DNA of 41,725 bases from assembly GCA_020628615.1 (NCBI GenBank), contig JAHDEV010000007.1:1-41725 (forward strand), given 5' to 3'. Positions 29,454-40,187 of the stretch are shown here, piece after piece. The stretch comes from Dokdonia sp. GTDB lineage: Bacteria; Bacteroidota; Bacteroidia; Flavobacteriales; Flavobacteriaceae. The notes beneath the pieces are model-generated. The model did not search any database, was not told the origin of the DNA, and saw only the letters and a program-made list of their open reading frames with translations. The position numbers were made by a program, and so were the translations under genes. Positions within the stretch are counted from its first letter, which is position 1. Every line of letters begins with the position of its first letter.

Positions 29454-30866
29454 TTATTGATTTAAATATGCAAGAAGCTCATTCTCAAATTTTGAGCTGT
29501 GTATGTTTGCGTGGCTATTAAGAATCACCCCTTTTCTATCTAGCACTATTGTCTTATTAATATCATTGAGTACTAGTTGCTTTCTTCCCAAGTCTGGTTT
29601 TGCAAGTTGGTATTCCATAAGTGAGTTGTAATTTTTATTATCTAGGTGACGTATCCACTTATCTTGTTCTTTATTTACATTAATAGCTATGAAGTTAAAC
29701 TCGGGATATTTTCGTTGTAAATCTTTAGCTTTTTGGTGCGAGTTGTTCATATGTGACTTTCTCGAGTAAGACCAAAAGTATAGTACAGTAGGCTTTGTTA
29801 TACGACTTGACAGTGTGCTCATTGCAAGGTTAGTATCTACGATAAGAACATCTGGTATCGTGTTTCCAGCCTGCATACTCTCATTGTTAGCATATAATGC
29901 ATCTATATTATCAATGGTTTCTTGAGATGAAGAAACGGCCTTAATCTCATCAAACAAGGTTGCAACCTCTTGAGAGTTGTTGCTGTTTGCTATAAAAATA
30001 CGCGCCATCTGGTTGAGAAGTCTTTCTTTGAGCGGCTCATTTGTAATAATACTATCTATAACAGCAATCTGGTGGTGATTGTGCACGTAAGACATACGGT
30101 CATACTTAGACTGGTCACCATATCTTAAAAAGCTCAGATGGTTTATGTATGATCCCAGATATCTTCTAAAACCGTATAACTCATCTAGATTAGGATTGTT
30201 TATATCTACGCTTTCGCGAAAGCGGTAAAAGTCACCCGGTAATGTTTTAATGAAGTTAAGTTTGTCTTTTCCATAATGGGCAAATGGGTAAAGCTCTTTG
30301 CGCTGGTAGTTATCTAGTTTTGAAACTGCTCTGGCGATGTCTATAAAATCATCAGAGTATGAAGCTTCTGGGTGATTTAAGAAACTACTAAGTTCCTCTT
30401 GATGAATTATGGACATTGAGTCCAAGGTCTTCTGAAAATTTTCAGGATTTTTTTGATATTTTCTTTTAATATTTTTGTTTTCAGATTCCCAGTGTAAGTA
30501 CATATCTATAAGAAATGTACTTTTATCAGAACCGTAGCCGGAGAAGCTTAAAGACTCATCAAACTCCTTAGTATTAACGCGCAGTAGAATGCTGTCTCCT
30601 TCTTCTATATGAACTATTTGATGCTCTCCGTGCTCAAAGCGGTAAAGACCACTTTCAAAATTTTCCAGTTTATGTAAAAATCTATTACGTCTATCTAGAG
30701 GTATGCTGTCTGTAACTTTCTCTCCCTTACGTAGTAAGACGTAGCTCTGTACAGGATTTATTATTTCTCCACCTATATAAGTTCCTTCTGCCTTGTTCTT
30801 ATCTTCTGAGATACAACTGCTTGTAAATACTACAAGTAACGAGAGAAGAGCGATTTGATATTTCAT
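29454..30866 (-). CDS. TlpA-like thioredoxin-fold lipoprotein with degenerate active site (SRKS in place of CxxC)
   Basis: TSSC lipobox; DUF4369-like N-terminal part; KPTVLYFWSYSRKSHMNNSHQKAKDLQRKYPEFNFIAINVNKEQDKW, the TlpA fold region. Confidence 0.8.
   Translation of the reverse strand: MKYQIALLSLLVVFTSSCISEDKNKAEGTYIGGEIINPVQSYVLLRKGEKVTDSIPLDRRNRFLHKLENFESGLYRFEHGEHQIVHIEEGDSILLRVNTKEFDESLSFSGYGSDKSTFLIDMYLHWESENKNIKRKYQKNPENFQKTLDSMSIIHQEELSSFLNHPEASYSDDFIDIARAVSKLDNYQRKELYPFAHYGKDKLNFIKTLPGDFYRFRESVDINNPNLDELYGFRRYLGSYINHLSFLRYGDQSKYDRMSYVHNHHQIAVIDSIITNEPLKERLLNQMARIFIANSNNSQEVATLFDEIKAVSSSQETIDNIDALYANNESMQAGNTIPDVLIVDTNLAMSTLSSRITKPTVLYFWSYSRKSHMNNSHQKAKDLQRKYPEFNFIAINVNKEQDKWIRHLDNKNYNSLMEYQLAKPDLGRKQLVLNDINKTIVLDRKGVILNSHANIHSSKFENELLAYLNQ
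30209..30224. repeat. Palindrome copy 11 (coding, RFRES frame)
   Basis: Exact 16/16 in the TlpA-like gene (DFYRFRESVDIN). Confidence 0.97.
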
Positions 30867-31021
30867 ATAGGGTATTGATTTATGCTTTAAAAGTAAGCAT
30901 AGCGCATTGTTCTCAAAAATAACTTTAAAGGTGTATTTAAGTTGTTAAAGCCACGTTAAAAGCATTTAACTATCCTTATGTTTAAAATTTCTTTAATAAT
31001 AGGTATTTTTGCAGGCTCTAA

Positions 31022-32653
<1,632 letters not shown>

Positions 32654-32662
32654 GCTACTCGC

Positions 32663-33181
32663 TTACTTTTTATTAGTGAAGTAAGAGATGAGCATATAAA
32701 TACAGAATATACTTAACGCACCGCTTATTATAATACGAAGTATAGGTAACTCTTCACCTCTTAATAAAGGTGATAAGCGCCATAAGGAGTATAATAAGAA
32801 GAGCACATAAAAGATAAGACGGCCAGGAGATACTCCTGGCTTTTTCTTTTCTGTAGTATTTCTAGTAATCGTTTTTATAGGCGTGCTTTGTGGCTCTTCT
32901 TGTGATAGAGCGGTGAGCTCATCATCTGTGAGTGCATTTGCTTCAAAATCTTCTAGTGCCGCCGTAACAATGTGCTTTGCTTTAACAAGATGTTCCTTAT
33001 CTACCAGTAATCTAGATTGATCTGGCGTGGCAAGCGCATAGCCAGCTAGCTTTGCACTCTCATTATCATCTCTCAGTATACTAGGGATTCCTTGTTCTTC
33101 TAGAATGATCTGTAAACGCTTAGTCTCAATGGCAGACCCAGTGTGGATCTTCTCATAACGGGAATCTGGTAGTATACTCAT
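32663..33181 (-). CDS. DUF2007-like protein with C-terminal transmembrane helices
   Basis: YEKIHTGSAIETKRLQIILEEQGIPSILRDDN...LLVDKEHLVKAKHIV. Confidence 0.65.
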   Translation of the reverse strand: MSILPDSRYEKIHTGSAIETKRLQIILEEQGIPSILRDDNESAKLAGYALATPDQSRLLVDKEHLVKAKHIVTAALEDFEANALTDDELTALSQEEPQSTPIKTITRNTTEKKKPGVSPGRLIFYVLFLLYSLWRLSPLLRGEELPILRIIISGALSIFCIYMLISYFTNKK

Positions 33182-33185
33182 ATAG

Positions 33186-33908
33186 TTATCTTGTTTTATC
33201 GTAAGTGCTATTCCATATCGCTTTGTTGAAATTTTTACCTAGTGCAAAGGCATAAAATAACACAATCGCTCCGATGGACTTAAACATAAAGAAAAAGACC
33301 ATAACATCTTGACTAAAATCTTGATTCTTTGTAAAAAGACCGTCTGGTATAAGCATAGTAGCGACTAGACTTATCAAAAGTGTAGTTACAATGAGGTTTT
33401 CAAAAGATTTAAATGACCAAGCCCACTGCTTTCTAAAGGGATTAAGATCATTTCCCCATTTATGTATAAGGTAGTAATACCCATTACCCATAGGGGCAAA
33501 AAGTAAAGGGTCGTCTGCTTTTTCTAGCACAAACATTTTTGACGGCGCTATGATTTTAAAACCATCTAGCTCTGTATTGTGCGTGTTTTCAAGATATTTA
33601 ATATTGTCAAGTGCTTGCTGTGGGTATTTACCTTTAAAATATTTTGTGTCTAGAAAACGAAGTCTGTAATCTATACAAATCTTTTCTATTTGTTTAATGT
33701 GGAATATATTTTCGGCATCCAGTAGGTCTATGTTAAACTCATTGTAACCTGAGCCAGAAGGACTATTAAGGGTTTTTAAGATTCCGCTTTCGCGAAAGCG
33801 GTCTTGCGTAAAAATAGCTTCTACTTGAGCCAGAATATCTTGCTCTTGCTCACTCTTGCTGCGCTCACGTAATAATTTATCGTGAATGTTTGTTCTGGTT
33901 AATAGCAT
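33186..33908 (-). CDS. Hypothetical membrane protein
   Basis: 240 aa ORF with two C-terminal TM segments, ending 5 nt upstream of the DUF2007-like ORF start. Confidence 0.7.
   Translation of the reverse strand: MLLTRTNIHDKLLRERSKSEQEQDILAQVEAIFTQDRFRESGILKTLNSPSGSGYNEFNIDLLDAENIFHIKQIEKICIDYRLRFLDTKYFKGKYPQQALDNIKYLENTHNTELDGFKIIAPSKMFVLEKADDPLLFAPMGNGYYYLIHKWGNDLNPFRKQWAWSFKSFENLIVTTLLISLVATMLIPDGLFTKNQDFSQDVMVFFFMFKSIGAIVLFYAFALGKNFNKAIWNSTYDKTR
33785..33800. repeat. Palindrome copy 12 (coding, RFRES frame)
   Basis: Exact 16/16 in the hypothetical membrane-protein gene (TQDRFRESGILK). Confidence 0.97.
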
Positions 33909-34066
33909 CTTTTTTTTCTACTAAATATACAATACAAAAGCCGCAATGTCAATGTACTGGTCGTACTGCACAAAATTATTGAAACTATTAAACAAATATG
34001 TTAAGGTCTTAATTGCAGGAAGTTGTGTTTGTTTAATCGTAAGATGTTTGAATCATATCAAATAAA

Positions 34067-34100
34067 AAGTCCCAAATTCTTTTAAAAGAATTTGGGACTT
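34067..34100 (-). terminator. pheT terminator, perfect 34-bp palindrome
   Basis: AAGTCCCAAATTCTTTT|AAAAGAATTTGGGACTT, followed on the minus strand by TTTTTATTT; 20 nt past the pheT stop. Confidence 0.85.
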
Positions 34101-34120
34101 AAAGTAATTTATTAAAGTGA

Positions 34121-36547
34121 TTATCTAAGTGTTGCGCCTAGTTCTTTTTCAAATCGCTGTTGCAATTTGCTCATCACTTTGTCAATATTCTTATCTGTGA
34201 GTGTTTTGTTTTCGTCTTGTAGTAAGAAGCTCACAGCATAACTTTTCTTTCCTTCTGGCAAGTTTTTACCCTCATATACGTCAAAAAGGTTTACTTCTTT
34301 GAGTAGTTGCTTTTCTGTTTGTTTTGCAAGCGTTGCAACCTCCTCAAACTGAACCTTTGTGTCAAGTAATAAGGCAAAGTCTCTACGCACAGATGGATAC
34401 TTTGGGATATCTTTAAAGCGTACTTTATTACGAGCAGCAATTTCTAAAATCGCGTCCCAGTTAAAATCTGCAAAGTATACGTCTTGAGAAATGTCAAATT
34501 TCTTTAAAACACTTTTCTTTACAATACCGTAGGTTACCACTTCTTGTTTTCCGAGAGATAAACCTACAGCTTCAGAAAATAAATCATTTTTTACACTTGA
34601 AGGGCGTACTCTGGTAATATTAAGTTTTTCTAGTACTGATGTCACAACACCTTTTAAGTAAAAGAAGTTAGTAGGGGCGCTAGCTCCTGTCCACGACTCA
34701 CTGTTGCGATTACCTGTTACAAATAATGCTAGGTGCTTATCTTCCTTGCGCTCACCTGGGTAATTGTGATATGTTTTTCCAAACTCAAAGAGCTTTATAT
34801 CACTACGACGGCGGTTTACATTATACGAGATTGCCTCAAGTCCAGAAAACAGCATAGACTGTCTCATTACACTAAGCTCTTTACCTAGCGGGTTAAGCAT
34901 CTCTACATTGTATGCATCTTTAAGATTTTCAGAAAGTGTTGTGTAGGCTGGAGTGGTAAGGCTGTTTGCCATCATCTCATAAAAGCCTTGTGCCGCGAGT
35001 TGATTACCCACTACATCACTTACTCTGTGATCATCAAATTTTGAGGTAGATGATACGGTAGCATTAAGCTTGTTGCCAAAAGAGATGTTGTTATAACCAT
35101 ATACACGTAGTATTTCCTCTATAACGTCTGCCTCTCTAGTTACGTCGTTTCTAAAAGCTGGTATGGTCATACCTATACCACTTTCTGTCACGTTATTAAT
35201 TTTAATATCTAGTGACATTAAAATTTCTTTAATCACCTCACGAGGTAATTCTTGACCTATAAGTTTTGTAGTATTATCAAAGTTTAAGAACACCTGCTGG
35301 TCTTCTATCTTTTTAGGGTAGATATCTACTATCTCGCTTGTAATCTCTCCACCGGCTATCTCCATAATGAGAATAGCAGCTCTCGTAAGCGCATACTCAG
35401 TAATATTAGGATCGATACCTCTCTCAAAACGGAAAGATGCGTCTGTATTAAGTCCGTGGCGCTTTGCTGTTTTACGCACAGCCACAGGGTTAAAGTAAGC
35501 GCTTTCTAAAAAGATGGCATTTGTATTTTCTGAAACGCCACTATGTAAACCGCCAAAAACTCCGGCAATACACATAGGCTTCTCTGCATCACAGATCATA
35601 AGATCATCTTCGTGCAGTTCACGTTCTACACCGTCTAGTGTTGTAAACTTTGTTCCAGCTTCAAGTGTGCGCACCTCAATCTTTTCTCCAGTGATTTTAC
35701 TAAGGTCAAAGGCGTGTAGCGGTTGCCCTAGCTCGTGAAGTACATAATTAGTCGCATCTACAATATTATTAATAGGCGAGAGGCCTATAGCTTTGAGTCT
35801 GTGCTGTAACCACTCTGGAGAGTCTTGTACCTTTAGACCGCTTATTACAACTCCCGCGTAGCGTGGTGCTTTTTCTGAGTCTAGTACATCTACATCTATT
35901 TTATGTACACGCTTTTCTATTTTAAAAGAAGAGGTAGATGGAGTGATAAGTCCTTTGTTTATCTCTTTCTGTAACAATCCAGCTTTTAGATCACGGGCAA
36001 CACCCCAGTGGCTCATAGCATCTGCACGGTTAGGCGTAAGACCTATTTCAAAAACTTGATCATTTTCTATTTCAAAGACTTGAGCAGCTGGTGTACCTGG
36101 TACAAGTGCCTCGTCTAGTATCATAATACCATCGTGACTCTTACCTAGACCTAGCTCATCTTCGGCACAGATCATACCGTGAGATTCCTCACCACGTATT
36201 TTTCCTTTCTTAATTTTCCACGCTTCACCTTCTTCTGTGTATAAGGTAGTGCCTATAGTTGCAACGGGTACTTTTTGGCCTGCGGCTACATTTGGCGCAC
36301 CACAAACTATCTGTACAGGAGCCTCGCCACCTATGTCTACCGTAGTTACTTTAAGCTTATCTGCATTGCTGTGTTGCTCGCAGGTAAGCACGTGACCTAT
36401 TACAATCCCTTCTAGACCGCCTTTTACACTTTGGTATGTATCTATACCTTCTATCTCTAGACCTAGGTCTGTTAGGAGTTCGCCAGTTTTTTCGGCATCC
36501 CAATCTATATCAATAAACTGCTTTAACCAGTTGTAAGAAATTTTCAT
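34121..36547 (-). CDS. pheT: Phenylalanyl-tRNA synthetase beta subunit
   Basis: Start refined to MKISYNWLKQFIDIDWDAEKTGELLTDLGLEIEGI at 36547 (the ORF track extends to 36667). VCGAPNVAAGQKVPVATIG, B3/B4 domains and C-terminal FDX-ACB. Confidence 0.96.
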   Translation of the reverse strand: MKISYNWLKQFIDIDWDAEKTGELLTDLGLEIEGIDTYQSVKGGLEGIVIGHVLTCEQHSNADKLKVTTVDIGGEAPVQIVCGAPNVAAGQKVPVATIGTTLYTEEGEAWKIKKGKIRGEESHGMICAEDELGLGKSHDGIMILDEALVPGTPAAQVFEIENDQVFEIGLTPNRADAMSHWGVARDLKAGLLQKEINKGLITPSTSSFKIEKRVHKIDVDVLDSEKAPRYAGVVISGLKVQDSPEWLQHRLKAIGLSPINNIVDATNYVLHELGQPLHAFDLSKITGEKIEVRTLEAGTKFTTLDGVERELHEDDLMICDAEKPMCIAGVFGGLHSGVSENTNAIFLESAYFNPVAVRKTAKRHGLNTDASFRFERGIDPNITEYALTRAAILIMEIAGGEITSEIVDIYPKKIEDQQVFLNFDNTTKLIGQELPREVIKEILMSLDIKINNVTESGIGMTIPAFRNDVTREADVIEEILRVYGYNNISFGNKLNATVSSTSKFDDHRVSDVVGNQLAAQGFYEMMANSLTTPAYTTLSENLKDAYNVEMLNPLGKELSVMRQSMLFSGLEAISYNVNRRRSDIKLFEFGKTYHNYPGERKEDKHLALFVTGNRNSESWTGASAPTNFFYLKGVVTSVLEKLNITRVRPSSVKNDLFSEAVGLSLGKQEVVTYGIVKKSVLKKFDISQDVYFADFNWDAILEIAARNKVRFKDIPKYPSVRRDFALLLDTKVQFEEVATLAKQTEKQLLKEVNLFDVYEGKNLPEGKKSYAVSFLLQDENKTLTDKNIDKVMSKLQQRFEKELGATLR

Positions 36548-36633
36548 AAAAATGGAGCTTTTTGAAGTAGGCAAATATAGGATAAGTAAGCAAGTAGGCA
36601 AAGGAGAAGCGAGAGTATCTGTGTAGTTTTTTA

Positions 36634-36649
36634 CGCTTTCGCGAAAGCG
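36634..36649. repeat. Palindrome copy 13 (intergenic)
   Basis: Exact 16/16, 86 nt upstream of the refined pheT start. Confidence 0.97.
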
Positions 36650-36751
36650 TATATATCCCCATTTCATTACTTATAACCGTATATTTTGCACTTGTATAAT
36701 AAAGTGATTGTCACATCTTTTTTAAAGTTGCGGTTACTATAACTTTGTTTT

Positions 36752-38002
36752 ATGAATAAAATATTGATCATTTTAGTTTTGGCTAGTTTGTTTTCTTGTA
36801 AAAAAGACGTGCATTCGCCAGTAAATAAAGGTATTAAAGAAGGTGTGTGGCGTGCTACACTAGCAGTTCAAGATAATGAGGAGTTGCCTTTTGTCTTTGA
36901 GTCTTTTGAAGACGGGACACTTGCTATACATAATGCCGAAGAGCGCATTCTGGTAGATGAGATAACGATTACGGGTGATAGTGTACGTATTCAAACTCCA
37001 GTTTTTGAGGGATATTTTTCTGGACGCTTTCGCGAAAGCGGAAACCTAATAACGGGTAATTTTATAAAGCCCAGTCTTGATCGCATAGTCCCTTTTAAGA
37101 TGGTGTATGGAGACTCAGTACGTTTTATTACTGAGTATACTCAAGAAGATGATAAGCCGCCGTATGTGAATGTCACAGGTAGTTGGGAAACAGTTTTTAG
37201 CCCAGAGAGTGAAGAAGATCGTTACATTGCAAAGGGTATGTTTAAGCGTGCGGGAGCTGTTGTAACAGGTACTTTTAGAACAACCACCGGAGATTATAGG
37301 TATCTTGAGGGTAGGATTAATGGTGATGAGATGCGTCTCTCTACCTTTGACGGGGCACACGCTTTTCTATTTGTGGCTACCGTAACAGATAGTACGATGC
37401 AAGGTGATTTTTATAGCGGTAATCATTGGAAAGAGCCTTTTGTAGCAAAACGTAACGACACTTATGAGTTGCCAGATGCAAAGAATCTTACATATCTCAA
37501 AGAAGGCTATGATCGTGTTGACTTTGCCTTTCCAGATGAAAGCGGGAATATCATTTCTCTGCAAGATGAGCGGTTTATAAATAAAGTCGTGCTTGTGCAG
37601 ATATTGGGCTCTTGGTGTCCTAACTGTATAGAGGAGTCTAAGTTTTATAGGGATTATCTAAAAACGAATCCATCAAAAGATCTTGCAGTCATAGGTCTGG
37701 CTTATGAATATGCAAAAACAGAAGAGGCTGCGCGCAAGAGTATAAAACGCCTTAAAGATAGGTTAGAGCTTCCTTATCCGGTGCTCTTGGCACAGTATGG
37801 GCAAGGAGCAGACAAGGCTGCTGCTGCAAAAACATTGCCTATGCTTAATCACGTTCTTTCATACCCAACCACAATTTATATAGATAAAAAAGGAGCTGTG
37901 AGGCGCATACATACTGGGTATAACGGTAAAGCGACAGGGGGGAAGTATCTTGAGTTTGAAAAAGATTTTAAGGATTTTGTAACGGGGTTGCTTTTAGAGT
38001 AA
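36752..38002 (+). CDS. TlpA-like thioredoxin-family lipoprotein
   Basis: LFSCKKD lipobox; VVLVQILGSWCPNCIEESKFYRDYLKTNP. Confidence 0.9.
   Translation: MNKILIILVLASLFSCKKDVHSPVNKGIKEGVWRATLAVQDNEELPFVFESFEDGTLAIHNAEERILVDEITITGDSVRIQTPVFEGYFSGRFRESGNLITGNFIKPSLDRIVPFKMVYGDSVRFITEYTQEDDKPPYVNVTGSWETVFSPESEEDRYIAKGMFKRAGAVVTGTFRTTTGDYRYLEGRINGDEMRLSTFDGAHAFLFVATVTDSTMQGDFYSGNHWKEPFVAKRNDTYELPDAKNLTYLKEGYDRVDFAFPDESGNIISLQDERFINKVVLVQILGSWCPNCIEESKFYRDYLKTNPSKDLAVIGLAYEYAKTEEAARKSIKRLKDRLELPYPVLLAQYGQGADKAAAAKTLPMLNHVLSYPTTIYIDKKGAVRRIHTGYNGKATGGKYLEFEKDFKDFVTGLLLE
37025..37040. repeat. Palindrome copy 14 (coding, RFRES frame)
   Basis: Exact 16/16 in the TlpA-like gene (FSGRFRESGNLI). Confidence 0.97.
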
Positions 38003-40105
38003 TCAAGAGATATAACTCCAGATATTCTTAAACTTCATCATCTGGGCATACATAAAACGTATGATTTGGTTTTCTTCTTTTTGAAACTTAGGGTCGTCTT
38101 TTACCAGTTGCCAGGCGTAGCTTCTGGCTACCTTTAGAATGTCATTGTCACGTATAATATCTGCTATTTTAAGGTTAAGAGCGCCACTTTGCTGTGTTCC
38201 TGTAATGTCTCCTGGGCCTCGTAGTTTGAGATCTACCTCTGCTATTTCAAAGCCATCATTAGTACGTGTCATTGTCTCTAGGCGCACTTTACTATCGCTA
38301 GAGAGTTTGTGACTGGTCATAAGGATACAATAGCTCTGCTCTGCACCGCGGCCTACACGACCACGCAGCTGGTGTAACTGGCTTAACCCAAAACGCTCTG
38401 CACTCTCAATAATCATAACTGATGCATTAGGAACATTTACACCCACTTCTATTACGGTTGTGGCGACCATAATTTGAGTTTCACCTTTTATAAAGCGATT
38501 CATTTCAATCTCTTTATCGTCTGGTTTCATCTTTCCGTGCACGATAGAAATTTGATATTCTGGCATCGGAAATTCACGAGAAATACTCTCGTAGCCATCC
38601 ATCAAATCTTTGTAATCCATCGCCTCAGATTCTTGTATTAATGGGTACACAATATAGACCTGTCTTCCTAGGGCAATTTCGTCCCTTATAAACTTAAAAA
38701 CTTTGAGTCTATTTGCGTCATATCTATGTACCGTTTTTATGGCTTTTCTGCCTGGTGGTAACTCATCAATTACACTCACATCTAGATCACCATAAACGGT
38801 CATCGCCAGGGTGCGGGGGATAGGGGTGGCGGTCATCACAAGTACGTGTGGTGGGTACTCATTTTTGTGCCATAACTTGCTGCGTTGCTTTACCCCAAAA
38901 CGGTGTTGCTCATCTATAACTGCGAGGCCAAGATTCTTAAATTTTACCTTGTCTTCTAGTAGCGCGTGTGTGCCTATAAGGATGTCTAACTCACCATTTT
39001 CGAGCTGCTCGTGTATAATTTTACGTTCTGAAGCTTTGGTTGAACCTTGAAGTAATGAAATACTGGTATTCAGTTCTTTACATAGTTCCAATAATCCTTG
39101 ATAGTGTTGCACTGCCAGTATGGCAGTAGGCGCCATTAAACAAGCCTGAAAACCGTTGTCAAGTGCCATTAACATTGACATAAGCGCTACTATGGTCTTC
39201 CCAGAACCTACATCTCCTTGTAAAAGCCTGTTCATTTGTGCATTTGTACCTAGGTCGTGACGTATTTCTTTAAGAACACGTTTTTGTGCACCGGTCAACT
39301 CAAAGGGTAAATGGTCGTTATAAAACTCTGTAAAAATGGGGCCAACTTTCTCAAAAGGATACCCTTTTATTTTGGTCTTATGGTTTACATTTTTAAAGGC
39401 AAGTTGCAACTGGATATAAAAAAATTCTTCAAATTTTAATCGGTATTGAGCACGTGCAAGATGCTCTTGAGATTGCGGAAAATGAACGTTAAAAAGTGCC
39501 TCTCTTTTTGGCATTAATTTGAGCTCTGTAACAAGGGGTTTTGAGAGGCTCTCAAAGAGGTGATTTTTCGCCTCCATAAAGAGGGTTTGCATCACTCCGT
39601 TTACCACCTTATTTGTGATGCCACGATTAGATAATTTTTCGGTAGATGGGTACACAGGTTGCATAGCAGATCTTATGCTTTTTTCGTGCTCAGAAAGTAG
39701 TTCCATCTCTGGATGTGGCATCGAGAATTTACCGTTGTAATAATTGCATTTTCCAAAAATTACATAAGGCGTATTCATTTTAATAGCCTCCTTAATCCAT
39801 TTATGACCTCTAAACCATACTAGCTCCATTTGCCCACCATCATCTCTAAAGGTTGCCACAAGCCTGCGACCTTTACCCTCTACCATTTTCATACTGGTAA
39901 ACTTTCCTATAATTTGCACCTCTGCATTACTGCGCTCAAGCTCGCTTATTTTATAATAGCGCGTTTTATCTATATACCTGTGCGGGAAAAGATGCATCAA
40001 GTCCTGAAAGGTGTGTATACCCAGCTCAGAGCGCAACAAGTCTGCTCTGTTAGGTCCTACGCCTTTAAGATAGTCTATGGGAGTTTGTAAAAATGTGGGA
40101 TTCAT
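38003..40105 (-). CDS. recG: ATP-dependent DNA helicase RecG
   Basis: RLLQGDVGSGKTIVALMSML, VIDEQHRFGVKQR, VMTATPIPRTLAMTVYGDLDVSVIDELPPGRK, RGRVGRG, RGPGDITGTQQSG. Confidence 0.97.
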   Translation of the reverse strand: MNPTFLQTPIDYLKGVGPNRADLLRSELGIHTFQDLMHLFPHRYIDKTRYYKISELERSNAEVQIIGKFTSMKMVEGKGRRLVATFRDDGGQMELVWFRGHKWIKEAIKMNTPYVIFGKCNYYNGKFSMPHPEMELLSEHEKSIRSAMQPVYPSTEKLSNRGITNKVVNGVMQTLFMEAKNHLFESLSKPLVTELKLMPKREALFNVHFPQSQEHLARAQYRLKFEEFFYIQLQLAFKNVNHKTKIKGYPFEKVGPIFTEFYNDHLPFELTGAQKRVLKEIRHDLGTNAQMNRLLQGDVGSGKTIVALMSMLMALDNGFQACLMAPTAILAVQHYQGLLELCKELNTSISLLQGSTKASERKIIHEQLENGELDILIGTHALLEDKVKFKNLGLAVIDEQHRFGVKQRSKLWHKNEYPPHVLVMTATPIPRTLAMTVYGDLDVSVIDELPPGRKAIKTVHRYDANRLKVFKFIRDEIALGRQVYIVYPLIQESEAMDYKDLMDGYESISREFPMPEYQISIVHGKMKPDDKEIEMNRFIKGETQIMVATTVIEVGVNVPNASVMIIESAERFGLSQLHQLRGRVGRGAEQSYCILMTSHKLSSDSKVRLETMTRTNDGFEIAEVDLKLRGPGDITGTQQSGALNLKIADIIRDNDILKVARSYAWQLVKDDPKFQKEENQIIRFMYAQMMKFKNIWSYIS

Positions 40106-40187
40106 TAAAAGTAAAAATAAGCCTTTAACTCAAATTTTTGAATGCCTGTATAAAAGATACTGGCTCAAAAGTTGTTATTTTGAGTAT

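Noticed and set aside
36548-36667. N-terminal extension of pheT in the ORF track (MKWGYIRFRESVKNYTD...)
   Set aside because: It is read-through of upstream non-coding DNA containing the palindrome; the canonical PheT N-terminus begins MKISYNWLKQF at 36547.
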